From: an uncultured Eubacteriales bacterium | Lineage (GTDB): Bacteria > Bacillota > Clostridia > Lachnospirales > Lachnospiraceae | Assembly: GCA_900319795.1 (NCBI GenBank) | Contig: ONPU01000019.1 | Coordinates: 1 to 55,544, forward strand | Direction of reading: 5' to 3' | Length of the DNA stretch: 55,544 nucleotides | Program-made: the position numbers and the translations under genes | Notes under the pieces: generated by a model | Told to the model about the DNA's origin: nothing | What the model saw: the letters and a program-made list of their open reading frames with translations, nothing else | Databases searched by the model: none | Part shown: one piece after another, positions 42,807-50,755 of the stretch | Numbering within the stretch: position 1 is the stretch's first letter | Layout: the number at the start of each line of letters is the position of its first letter

Positions 42807-43482
42807 ACCTTCCGGATGTACCCAGGTTCATGATCACTACTATGACAAAAGCGATGACAATAATCACTGCCGTCCAGAAACCCGCAGTCGCATAGTCCCC
42901 GTTCTGGATCACCATCGCGATTTTCTGGGCGATCGTCCCGGTCTTTCCGGGAATATTGCCGGCCAGCATCGACGTCGCGCCGTATTCACCGAGAGCACGC
43001 GCGAAAGTCAGCACCGTCCCGGATACGATTCCCGGCTTCGCGGCAGGCATCAGAACCCGCCGGAAGATTTCCCATTCGGACATTCCGAGCGTCCGGGCTG
43101 CGTGGATCAGGTTCTCGTCCACCTGCTCGAACGCCGCCCGCGCGTTCCGGTACATGAGCGGAAACGCGATGACGGATGCCGCGATGACGCACCCGAGCCA
43201 GGTCTGAACCGCTTTGATTCCGAAATGTGTGTACAGCGCATTCCCGAAAGGCCTCTTCAGGCTGAAAATAAGAAGCAGGAAAAAGCCCGCAACAGTAGGC
43301 GGAAGCACCAGCGGCATCGTCAGAAGTCCGTCAAGCAGAGCCTTTGTTTTCGGCCCCGCCCTGTAGATCCGCGACGCGGCAAAAATGCCCAGGAAAAAGC
43401 AGATGACCGTCGCCGCTATTCCGGTTTTTAAGGAAATAAAAAGCGGACTGAAGTCCGCCTTTTCCAAAAACTCCATCATCAT
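42805..43482 (-). CDS. modB: Molybdate ABC transporter, permease
   Basis: The 225-residue protein has five to six membrane segments. The cytoplasmic EAA-type loop (AARTLGMSEWEIFRRVLMPAAKPGI) contacts ModC. It opens with MPLVLPPTVAGFFLL, typical of ModB/CysT-like permeases. It is 27 bp after modA. Its stop codon touches the palindrome. Confidence 0.92.
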   Translation of the reverse strand: MMMEFLEKADFSPLFISLKTGIAATVICFFLGIFAASRIYRAGPKTKALLDGLLTMPLVLPPTVAGFFLLLIFSLKRPFGNALYTHFGIKAVQTWLGCVIAASVIAFPLMYRNARAAFEQVDENLIHAARTLGMSEWEIFRRVLMPAAKPGIVSGTVLTFARALGEYGATSMLAGNIPGKTGTIAQKIAMVIQNGDYATAGFWTAVIIVIAFVIVVIMNLGTSGR

Positions 43483-43509
43483 ATCCGTTCATACCTCTCC
43501 CGGAATTCT

Positions 43510-44385
43510 TTAAACATCTGTATCAAATAAATACTTTTCGAAGACAGCCTTTGCCTCATCCGTTGTCAGATATTCCGCAAATGCTTTCGCCGCGGCCGCC
43601 TCCGCTTCATCCGCTTCCGGATTCACGATCTGGGCGACGGGATAGATCACATTTCCGGTCAGATCATAAGGCACGATTTCCAGAATCTCCAGTTCTTTTT
43701 CATGCCCGTAAAGATCCGAGCGGTAGACCGTCCCAACCTCGTTGGAGCCTTCCGCCACAGCTGCCGTCACTGCCCCTACGTTGGCGCATTCGTTGATTTC
43801 GATTCCGCCGAGCGCTTCAGAGACCTCTTCGGTCGTAATCAGGGACGCGTCGATGTCTTCCTTCTTCACGCCCTCTTTCTCTTTGGCGGCCACGTAATCC
43901 GGCAGAAGATCCGCATTAACCAGCGCCTGGCGTGTATATTTCCCAACCGGCACCGAACCGTCCGCAAGCGCCAGATTCGCCGCTTTCGCGATGTCCTTCA
44001 AGCCCGTCACGGAAGTTCCGCTGTTTTTATATGTTACAACACAAACCTGGTTATTGACCACATCGGCCCGGGTTCCATCCACGACAAACCCCTTTTCTTC
44101 CAGCTCATTCATCTGCTTCTGCGCTGCCGAAAAAAAGAGATCCGCTGCGGCGCCTTCTTCGATCTGCTGCATCAGCGTCCCAGAGCTGTCATAACTCCCG
44201 ACGATCTTTACCCCGGGATGTGTTTTCTCATAAGCCGGAATCAGTTCCTCCATCACGCTGTTGAGGCTCTTCGCCGCAAACAGGGTCACTGTCACCGGCT
44301 TCCCGGCGCTGGCCCATGCGCTTCCGCTCAGTGAAAAAAGCGTCATTACGCTGACTGCGATTGCAAGCACTGATTTTCTGAACAT
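43510..44385 (-). CDS. modA: Molybdate-binding protein of the ABC transporter
   Basis: The 291-residue periplasmic-type binding protein has a signal peptide (about 1-27). The ModA blocks are VTLFAAKSLNSVMEELIPAYEK, FSAAQKQMNELEEKG and the C-terminal YPVAQIVNPEADEAEAAAAKAFAEYL. No lipobox Cys is visible, unusual for a Bacillota binding protein, so anchoring is unclear. It lies 23 bp after the GH13 gene and heads modABC plus the molybdopterin-binding gene. Confidence 0.88.
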   Translation of the reverse strand: MFRKSVLAIAVSVMTLFSLSGSAWASAGKPVTVTLFAAKSLNSVMEELIPAYEKTHPGVKIVGSYDSSGTLMQQIEEGAAADLFFSAAQKQMNELEEKGFVVDGTRADVVNNQVCVVTYKNSGTSVTGLKDIAKAANLALADGSVPVGKYTRQALVNADLLPDYVAAKEKEGVKKEDIDASLITTEEVSEALGGIEINECANVGAVTAAVAEGSNEVGTVYRSDLYGHEKELEILEIVPYDLTGNVIYPVAQIVNPEADEAEAAAAKAFAEYLTTDEAKAVFEKYLFDTDV

Positions 44386-44408
44386 CTTTTCTCCTTTTTC
44401 CGTTTAAC

Positions 44409-46508
44409 TCACGCTTTCAGCACCACGGCCTCGTGCGCGGAAAGCTCGATTGTCAGAATCCCGGCTGTTACATCATGCGCCGTCAGCCTGGAAGCGTATC
44501 CCTGCTCGTTCGTCCGAAGCAGTTCCCGCATGAGCGTATTGCGGTTCCTCGGGACTCCCGTCTCCCATACCGGGATTTCCGCGATGATGCTTTCCGTGGA
44601 AGAGTTGACGACTACAACGATCTGCTCCCGATTCGTAAAACGTCCGTAAGCCACCAGATTCTGGCCGCTGCCCAGATCCTTGTAGGAACCTTCGCGCAGC
44701 GCGCGCGATCCCTTGTGCATCCTGATCGCCGTCTTATAGAATTTGATCAGATCCTTCTTCTCGCGGCCCCAGGGATAGGTCCGCCTGTTGTCCGGATCCG
44801 TGAACCCGACCACGCCGGCTTCGTCGCCGTAGTAGATCGTCGGAGCTCCGGGAAATGTCATCTGAATGAGCACAGCCTCCCGAAGGACAGGATAGGAAAT
44901 GTCCTCTCCCGCCGCCTCCGCTCCGAGGAACGAAACCCGACCGACCCTGTGATTGGTCCTGGTCAGGAAACGGGAATGATCATGATTGTCCAGCTCATTC
45001 ATGGCGCATAACAGGGACGGCCCCATAAAACTCGCCATATGATAATTGACCGCGTCCTTGAAGGAAGTGCCGTTTCCGAGCAGATCGGTCCGGAACTGAT
45101 CGCTGTGCTTCTCCATTCCGGTCAGGAACCAGGTCACGGGCTCCATGAACGCGTCGTAGTTCATCACGGTATCCCATTCATCGCCCTTCAGCCAGTCAAA
45201 GGTCTCCCCGTAGTGCTCCGCCAGAATGAGGGCGTCCGGATTCGCTTCCTTGACCGCTTTACGGAATTTTTTCCAGAAAATGTGGTTGTACTCAGCCGAA
45301 TGACCGAGATCCGCGGCGACGTCGAGACGCCAGCCGTCACAGTTGAACGGAGGAGAAACCCATTTCCTGCCGATATTCAAAATATACTCCTCGAGTTTTT
45401 TGCTGTCCTCATAATTCAGCTTCGGAAGCGTCGCATGGCCCCACCAGCCGTCGTAGAATTCGTTATACGGCCAGGCGTGCTCGTTGTTGAACTTGAAGAA
45501 ATCGCGGTACGGGCTCCGGTTGCTGACATAGGCTCCGGGCTCAAAACCGGGACGACCTTCATAAATCCGCTCCCGATCCATCCACTTGTTGAAACTCCCG
45601 CAGTGATTGAATACCCCGTCCAGGATGACCTTCATGCCGCGGGCGTGAACCTTCTCCACAAAGGACACGAAATAAGCATCCGAGGCGGCCAGATTTTCCG
45701 TATCCGTCACCCTTTTGATATAGCGTCCGGCGTGCTGATTGTCCATGTCTCCGGGCGCGAGAAGATCTCCACCGTCGTGGATCATTTTTGAAAAATGAGG
45801 ATCGACGTGGTCGTAGTCCTGTATATCGTATTTGTGGTTGGAAGGGGATACAAAAATGGGGTTCAGATAGAGAACTTCCACGCCGAGGTCCTCCAGGTAA
45901 TCCAGCTTCTGCTCGATCCCTTCAATATCCCCGCCGTAGAAATTGCGGACGTCAAAATCTTCCGGTACCGCGTACCAGTCATCGATATGGCGGGAATGCC
46001 CTTCCAGATAGGCATACTCGTCGGTAAGGACGTCATTGGCCGGGTCTCCGTTCGCGAAACGGTCCGTATAGATCTGATACATGACCGTCCCGCGCGCCCA
46101 TTCGGGAGTCGAAAAGCCGGGATGAATACGGAAAGCATGTCGTTCGGTCAGGTCTCTCGTCACGCCGATCTTATTATAGTAATAGACAATATTTCCGCTC
46201 TTCAGCTCAAAATAGTAAATGATCGGATCCTCTCCGCAGGTAATGGAAATCTCATAGTAGTCGAAGCACTCCCGTGTCTCCTTCTTCTCCATCTGACTGC
46301 GCAGGGCACCGCTGATGAACCAGACTTCATCCACGTTGTTCTTATAGGTTCTGATCCGGATCCGGACTAAGTCCCCGGGTTTCGGTTCAAACGGAGAGCG
46401 GTAAAAGGACGTCTCGTCGCTGTAAACCGCTCTTTTACGAAATACGGCTCTCATGGAGGCCACGTAATTCCGCAGCCTCTGGTCCTCCCTTTTGAGATAT
46501 CCGCTCAT
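44409..46508 (-). CDS. GH13 alpha-glucan hydrolase (neopullulanase/cyclomaltodextrinase type)
   Basis: The 699-residue cytoplasmic enzyme (no signal peptide) has an N-terminal beta domain (about 1-130) and a GH13 barrel. Catalytic residues are in GWRLD (Asp396, nucleophile), LAEHYGE (Glu431, acid/base) and NELDNHDHSRF (Asp510). A calcium-type region (YQIYTDRFANGDPAND) is also present. It should cleave alpha-1,4 (and perhaps alpha-1,6) glucan oligosaccharides. The start overlaps the ftsH stop (TAATG), an odd pairing of a sugar enzyme with a protease. Confidence 0.88.
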   Translation of the reverse strand: MSGYLKREDQRLRNYVASMRAVFRKRAVYSDETSFYRSPFEPKPGDLVRIRIRTYKNNVDEVWFISGALRSQMEKKETRECFDYYEISITCGEDPIIYYFELKSGNIVYYYNKIGVTRDLTERHAFRIHPGFSTPEWARGTVMYQIYTDRFANGDPANDVLTDEYAYLEGHSRHIDDWYAVPEDFDVRNFYGGDIEGIEQKLDYLEDLGVEVLYLNPIFVSPSNHKYDIQDYDHVDPHFSKMIHDGGDLLAPGDMDNQHAGRYIKRVTDTENLAASDAYFVSFVEKVHARGMKVILDGVFNHCGSFNKWMDRERIYEGRPGFEPGAYVSNRSPYRDFFKFNNEHAWPYNEFYDGWWGHATLPKLNYEDSKKLEEYILNIGRKWVSPPFNCDGWRLDVAADLGHSAEYNHIFWKKFRKAVKEANPDALILAEHYGETFDWLKGDEWDTVMNYDAFMEPVTWFLTGMEKHSDQFRTDLLGNGTSFKDAVNYHMASFMGPSLLCAMNELDNHDHSRFLTRTNHRVGRVSFLGAEAAGEDISYPVLREAVLIQMTFPGAPTIYYGDEAGVVGFTDPDNRRTYPWGREKKDLIKFYKTAIRMHKGSRALREGSYKDLGSGQNLVAYGRFTNREQIVVVVNSSTESIIAEIPVWETGVPRNRNTLMRELLRTNEQGYASRLTAHDVTAGILTIELSAHEAVVLKA

Positions 46509-48364
46509 TACGCCTCCCCCTCTTCGAAAATGGTTTCATTTTCAAACAGAGCCTCAAATTCCGCTCTTCCGATCTTTTCCTTTTCGAGCAGAAGCTGCGC
46601 GCATTTCTCAAGCACATCCCTGTGTTTCATCACAATGCGTTTCGCTTCGGCATAGCACTTTTCGATGATGTCGCGTACTTCCGCGTCGATTTCGGAGGCG
46701 GTACGCTCGCTGTAATTCTGTGTCTTCTCAAAGTCTCTTCCGATGAAGACCTCATTTTCGGTATCATAGGAAACCGGGCCGATCTTCGCGGAAAAGCCGT
46801 ATTTCGTAACCATCGCTTTCGCGGTTGCCGTAGCGGCTTTCAGGTCCTGAGACGCGCCGGTGGTAATGTCGTCGAAAACCAGTTCCTCGGCCACTCTGCC
46901 GCCCAGGTCCACGATGATGTCCTGCAGCATGCGCCCGCGGGTATTGAACAGTTCGTCCTTCTCCGGCAGAGGCATCGTGTAGCCGGCAGCTCCCATCCCG
47001 GTCGGAATGATGGATACCGAGTAGACGGGCCCGACATCCGGCAGGACGTGGAACAGAATCGCGTGCCCCGCCTCATGATAAGCCGTAATTTTCTTATCTT
47101 TTTCGGAAATGACTTTGCTCTTCTTCTCCGCTCCGATGCCCACCTTGATAAATGCGGACTGGATATCCGACTGTTTCAGATAGCCCCGTCCCTCTTTCGC
47201 GGCACCGATCGCGGCTTCGTTCATCAGGTTTTCAAGATCCGCACCCGAGAAACCGGCTGTCGTCTGCGCGATCTGCTTAAGATCCACGTCTTCCGCCAGC
47301 GGCTTACCTTCCGCATGTACTTTCAGGATCTGTTCCCTGCCCTTTACATCCGGCATTCCGACGGAAATCTTTCTGTCAAAACGTCCCGGACGAAGGATCG
47401 CGGGATCCAGAATATCCACACGGTTCGTGGCCGCCATGACGATGATGCCCTCATTGACTCCGAATCCGTCCATCTCGACAAGCAGCTGGTTCAGAGTCTG
47501 TTCTCTCTCGTCGTGTCCGCCGCCAAGTCCCGCGCCTCTTCTTCTCGCGACGGCGTCGATCTCGTCAATAAAGACAATACACGGTCTGTTCTTCTTCGCG
47601 TCTTCAAAGAGATCCCGGACACGGGACGCGCCCACGCCGACGAACATCTCCACGAAATCCGATCCGGAAATGGAGAAGAACGGAACGCCCGCTTCTCCGG
47701 CAACCGCCTTCGCGATCAGCGTCTTTCCCGTTCCGGGAGGTCCCACGAGAATGACACCCTTCGGGATTCTGGCGCCCACGCGCACGTATTTCTGCGGATT
47801 TTTCAGGAAATCCACGATCTCTTCGAGATCGCCTTTTTCTTCCTCAAGTCCGGCAACATCCTTAAAGCCCTTGCTGCGCTCGTCATCAGAACTGATCATC
47901 TGCGCGCGGGACTTGCCGAAGTTCATCATCTGTCCGTTGGATCCTCCGCCCATCTGTCTCATGATGAATCCCATAAAAAGAACCATCAGGAGCACCATCA
48001 TGAGCGTAGGCAAAAGAGAGGCGAAAAGCCCCGTCTCCTGGCGGACATTTTCAACGCCCACAAGGACATTCGGATACTGTTCGTCCAGCATCTTCTGGAT
48101 CGCGCGGACATCCGTGTCATAAAACCTGGCAATGCTGTCATCCTGAAAACGGATCACCACCTGGCCCGTCGGGACCTGGGTATTCGGGCGGATGGAAACC
48201 TCCGCCACCTTTCCGTCTTCAAGAGCGTTGACGAATTGCCTGTATGTATATTCTTCTCCGGAAGCCGGTCTTCTGCCCATCAGGAACCAGTAGACTCCGA
48301 ATACCGCGAGCAATATGATCAGGTAGAGAGTCAGGCTCCTTGGAGGCCTTCTGTTTGCATCCAA
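46508..48364 (-). CDS. ftsH: ATP-dependent zinc metalloprotease FtsH
   Basis: The 618-residue membrane protease has two membrane helices (about 11-29 and 113-133), an AAA+ domain with Walker A GPPGTGKT (208-215) and Walker B IVFIDEID (263-270). The second region of homology reads [20 protein letters not shown], and the zinc motif is HEAGH (430-434). It degrades membrane and short-lived cytosolic proteins. Position after hpt and tilS is the usual order in Bacillota. A 23-bp-arm hairpin lies upstream (48408-48478). Confidence 0.97.
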   Translation of the reverse strand: MDANRRPPRSLTLYLIILLAVFGVYWFLMGRRPASGEEYTYRQFVNALEDGKVAEVSIRPNTQVPTGQVVIRFQDDSIARFYDTDVRAIQKMLDEQYPNVLVGVENVRQETGLFASLLPTLMMVLLMVLFMGFIMRQMGGGSNGQMMNFGKSRAQMISSDDERSKGFKDVAGLEEEKGDLEEIVDFLKNPQKYVRVGARIPKGVILVGPPGTGKTLIAKAVAGEAGVPFFSISGSDFVEMFVGVGASRVRDLFEDAKKNRPCIVFIDEIDAVARRRGAGLGGGHDEREQTLNQLLVEMDGFGVNEGIIVMAATNRVDILDPAILRPGRFDRKISVGMPDVKGREQILKVHAEGKPLAEDVDLKQIAQTTAGFSGADLENLMNEAAIGAAKEGRGYLKQSDIQSAFIKVGIGAEKKSKVISEKDKKITAYHEAGHAILFHVLPDVGPVYSVSIIPTGMGAAGYTMPLPEKDELFNTRGRMLQDIIVDLGGRVAEELVFDDITTGASQDLKAATATAKAMVTKYGFSAKIGPVSYDTENEVFIGRDFEKTQNYSERTASEIDAEVRDIIEKCYAEAKRIVMKHRDVLEKCAQLLLEKEKIGRAEFEALFENETIFEEGEA

Positions 48365-48407
48365 AATTTTACTTCATCCTTTCGATAAAGAATTGGCCCT
48401 TCACTTC

Positions 48408-48478
48408 GATTAGTATTAAGAACATCTTTTTCCTCGACGTAAACTTAACCTCGTCAAAAGATGTTCTTAATACTAATC
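48408..48478. repeat. Inverted repeat between hpt and ftsH
   Basis: Arms of 23 bp (48408-48430 and 48456-48478) are perfectly complementary, with a 25-nt loop. The core is GTATTAAGAACATC / GATGTTCTTAATAC. It fills much of the 137-bp gap between the hpt stop and the ftsH start. No T-run follows. Confidence 0.9.
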
Positions 48479-48501
48479 TTTGAGGATGAACCATAGAATT
48501 C

Positions 48502-49026
48502 TTACAGTTCCACAATTCCCACATAGGGAAGGTTCCTGTATTTCTGCTTATAGTCCAGCCCGCAGCCAACCACGAACTGATCCTCAATTTCAAATCCCAC
48601 ATAGTCGACGTCGACGTCTTTGACACGTCTTGAGGGTTTGTCCAGAAGTGTGCAGAGCTTCAGCGACGCGGGATGCCGTTCCTGAAGGATTCTGAGCAGA
48701 TAGGACAGTGTCCGGCCGGAATCAATAATGTCTTCCACAACCAGAACATCCTTTCCCTCAATGCTCTCATCAAGGTCCTTGATGATTCTCACGATTCCGC
48801 TGGATGTCAGGTCGTCTCCGTAGCTGGAAACCGACATGAAGTCCATTGTCACGGGAACATCCTTCCCGATTCTGCTGGAAAGCTGTGTCATGAAATAGAC
48901 GCCGCCCTTCATTACGCAGATCATATGAATCACTTTTCCCTGGTAATCTCTTGTGATTACGTCTCCCAGTTCGGCCACCCTCTTCGCAACCTGCTCCTCA
49001 GAAATCATCACGCTGATCTTTTCCAT
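48502..49026 (-). CDS. hpt: Hypoxanthine phosphoribosyltransferase
   Basis: The 174-residue enzyme makes IMP or GMP from the base and PRPP. It has the PRPP-binding motif VLVVEDIIDSGRTLSYLL, the flexible loop region MDFMSVSSYGDD, and the base-binding end region VVGCGLDYKQKYRNLPYVG. It is 21 bp after tilS. The salvage link to purine metabolism is notable beside the purine-degradation-type cluster elsewhere in the window, though the order tilS-hpt-ftsH is general. Confidence 0.95.
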   Translation of the reverse strand: MEKISVMISEEQVAKRVAELGDVITRDYQGKVIHMICVMKGGVYFMTQLSSRIGKDVPVTMDFMSVSSYGDDLTSSGIVRIIKDLDESIEGKDVLVVEDIIDSGRTLSYLLRILQERHPASLKLCTLLDKPSRRVKDVDVDYVGFEIEDQFVVGCGLDYKQKYRNLPYVGIVEL

Positions 49027-49047
49027 TCTTGTCCTCCTAAGTTCCGG

Positions 49048-50397
49048 TCAGATCCAAACCTGTACTTTCAATACCTGTTTCGTCCCGGCATCGACGTAAA
49101 ACCGCCGGGAAATCCGATAGCCGACGATCCAAAGCACCTCATGTCCGATCGCGAGTACCGGAATCCGGTCGCGTTCCGCATGCGGCAGCTTCAGATCCGT
49201 AAAATAATCCGACAGACTCTTTCGATGTCCCTCTTCATCAATCACGATGAAATCGCCGTTTAATCGATATCGAAAAACGGGCATATGATTTGACATTTTA
49301 TCATAGTCGAGCCATTTCGTATAGCGCTTTTGCGGTACCGGAAACGGCGCCTTACCGCAGATTTCCATCTGAATTTCGGGAAGGAACGCCTCCTCAAAAT
49401 CCCTGTTTTTAAAAATGACAACCCCGTCGCCCGTCTTCTCCGCCCGGAGGCACGAAGGGAGGTCGATCCGCTTTCCGGCCCCTTTTTGGAATAGGCTGTC
49501 AACCTCTTCGATATGGACCGCGGCATAATCTTTCATCGAGGGATGAAGGTATTCCAGAGCCCTTCTGATGAGTTCCGTTCTCAACACGGGATGCTCGGGG
49601 CGGAGCTTCTCATTAAGAAGCACTTTCCCGGATTCTTCCTCCACCTTCAGGAACTGACCCTCTCTCCTTAAAACCTCCTCCCGGATAAAATCATCCGCAA
49701 GGGCGGCCTGTTCCGCGAGAAAAGCCAGATGCTCACTGCTTCCGGCGTTGATCTCCCTGTTCAGGAATGGAAGAATATGATGCCGGATCCTGTTCCTCAC
49801 CGCTTCATCCTCATCGTTGGTGGTATCGTCACAGTAAGAAATCCCGCCGAGCTTGAGTTCCTTCAGAATCTCCTCTTTCGTAAGGCACAGTAAGGGCCTG
49901 ATCACCCTGCCTTCAACCGGCCTGATTCCGGCAAGCCCGCGGATCCCCGTCCCCCGGGCGATCCTGAAGAGAACTGTCTCCGCCTGGTCATCGCGATGGT
50001 GGGCAAGCGCGATCCTGACCGGCCCGTCTTTCTCATACTTCGCCGCTTCTTCTTTGAAAATGTCCCGGCGGGCCGCCCTTCCCGCTTCCTCCAGGGACAT
50101 TCCCGACCGAGCGGCTTCCATAGGAATATCCCTGTGATAAATGCTGCACGGCACCTCAAGTTTCCCGCAGAGCTGCTCCACAAAGCGGGCATCCCTGTCC
50201 GCTTCTTCTCCGCGGATCCCGTGATGCACATGCACTGCCCTGATCTTCAAATGCAGGCCACTCAATTTCGTTTTCAAAAACAGCAAAAGAAAAACCGAGT
50301 CGGCTCCCCCGGAAACACCTGTAATCACAAGGTCTCCGGATGAAAGCATCCCGGTTTTTTCAATGTAAGCTTTCAGCTTTTGTTCCGTATCATTCAT
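49048..50397 (-). CDS. tilS: tRNA(Ile)-lysidine synthase
   Basis: The 449-residue enzyme has the PP-loop ITGVSGGADSVFLLLFL (SGGxDS at 29-34). The signature block HVHHGIRGEEADRDARFVEQLC and ALAHHRDDQAETVLFRIARGTG follow, as does the C-terminal TilS substrate-binding domain. It converts C34 of the isoleucine CAU tRNA to lysidine. Its ATG overlaps the divIC stop by 4 bp, so the two are coupled. Confidence 0.95.
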   Translation of the reverse strand: MNDTEQKLKAYIEKTGMLSSGDLVITGVSGGADSVFLLLFLKTKLSGLHLKIRAVHVHHGIRGEEADRDARFVEQLCGKLEVPCSIYHRDIPMEAARSGMSLEEAGRAARRDIFKEEAAKYEKDGPVRIALAHHRDDQAETVLFRIARGTGIRGLAGIRPVEGRVIRPLLCLTKEEILKELKLGGISYCDDTTNDEDEAVRNRIRHHILPFLNREINAGSSEHLAFLAEQAALADDFIREEVLRREGQFLKVEEESGKVLLNEKLRPEHPVLRTELIRRALEYLHPSMKDYAAVHIEEVDSLFQKGAGKRIDLPSCLRAEKTGDGVVIFKNRDFEEAFLPEIQMEICGKAPFPVPQKRYTKWLDYDKMSNHMPVFRYRLNGDFIVIDEEGHRKSLSDYFTDLKLPHAERDRIPVLAIGHEVLWIVGYRISRRFYVDAGTKQVLKVQVWI

Positions 50398-50723
50398 TCC
50401 GCAGCTTTGAATATGATTTCTTCCTCGTCTACAAGACCCAGCCGCTCTTTCGCCTTTTCGCGGATGAACTCGTCCGATTCCATATAGTCACGCATTTTGA
50501 GGATCGTATCGGTTCTTGCCCGTTCCTCTTCGATCTCCGCTTCAAGGGCTGCCCTTCTCAGCATATTGGCTTCGATCCTCTTATTCAGCTGGTAATCTTT
50601 GTAAGCGAGAACCACAAAAAGCAGACAGACCACAGCAGTGATCAGAATCATCGCTGCCCTGTTCCCGCCGGGACGCCTGGCCCGTCTGCGTTTTCGAATT
50701 GTTTTCCCCTTTTTTCCGCGCAT
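50394..50723 (-). CDS. divIC: DivIC/FtsB-type septum formation initiator
   Basis: The 109-residue protein has a basic N-terminal tail (KKGKTIRKRRRARRPG), one membrane helix (about 22-42), then a coiled coil (LNKRIEANMLRRAALEAEIEEE). The C-terminal part ends KERLGLVDEEEIIF, the conserved FtsB/DivIC block. It helps assemble the division machinery. The order divIC-tilS-hpt-ftsH is classical. It starts 32 bp after the surface-protein gene. Confidence 0.9.
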   Translation of the reverse strand: MRGKKGKTIRKRRRARRPGGNRAAMILITAVVCLLFVVLAYKDYQLNKRIEANMLRRAALEAEIEEERARTDTILKMRDYMESDEFIREKAKERLGLVDEEEIIFKAAE

Positions 50724-50755
50724 AGCGGATCCCCCCTCAATGACGCCCTGCAGTC

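Noticed and set aside
42605-43431. Open frames on both strands that run through the 66-bp palindrome
   Set aside because: The palindrome has no stop codons in some frames, which creates false extensions; no start or domain supports them.
46622-48388. A 588-codon open frame on the plus strand opposite ftsH
   Set aside because: The minus strand encodes a textbook FtsH; the plus frame has an abnormal His/Arg/Phe-rich composition typical of antisense frames.
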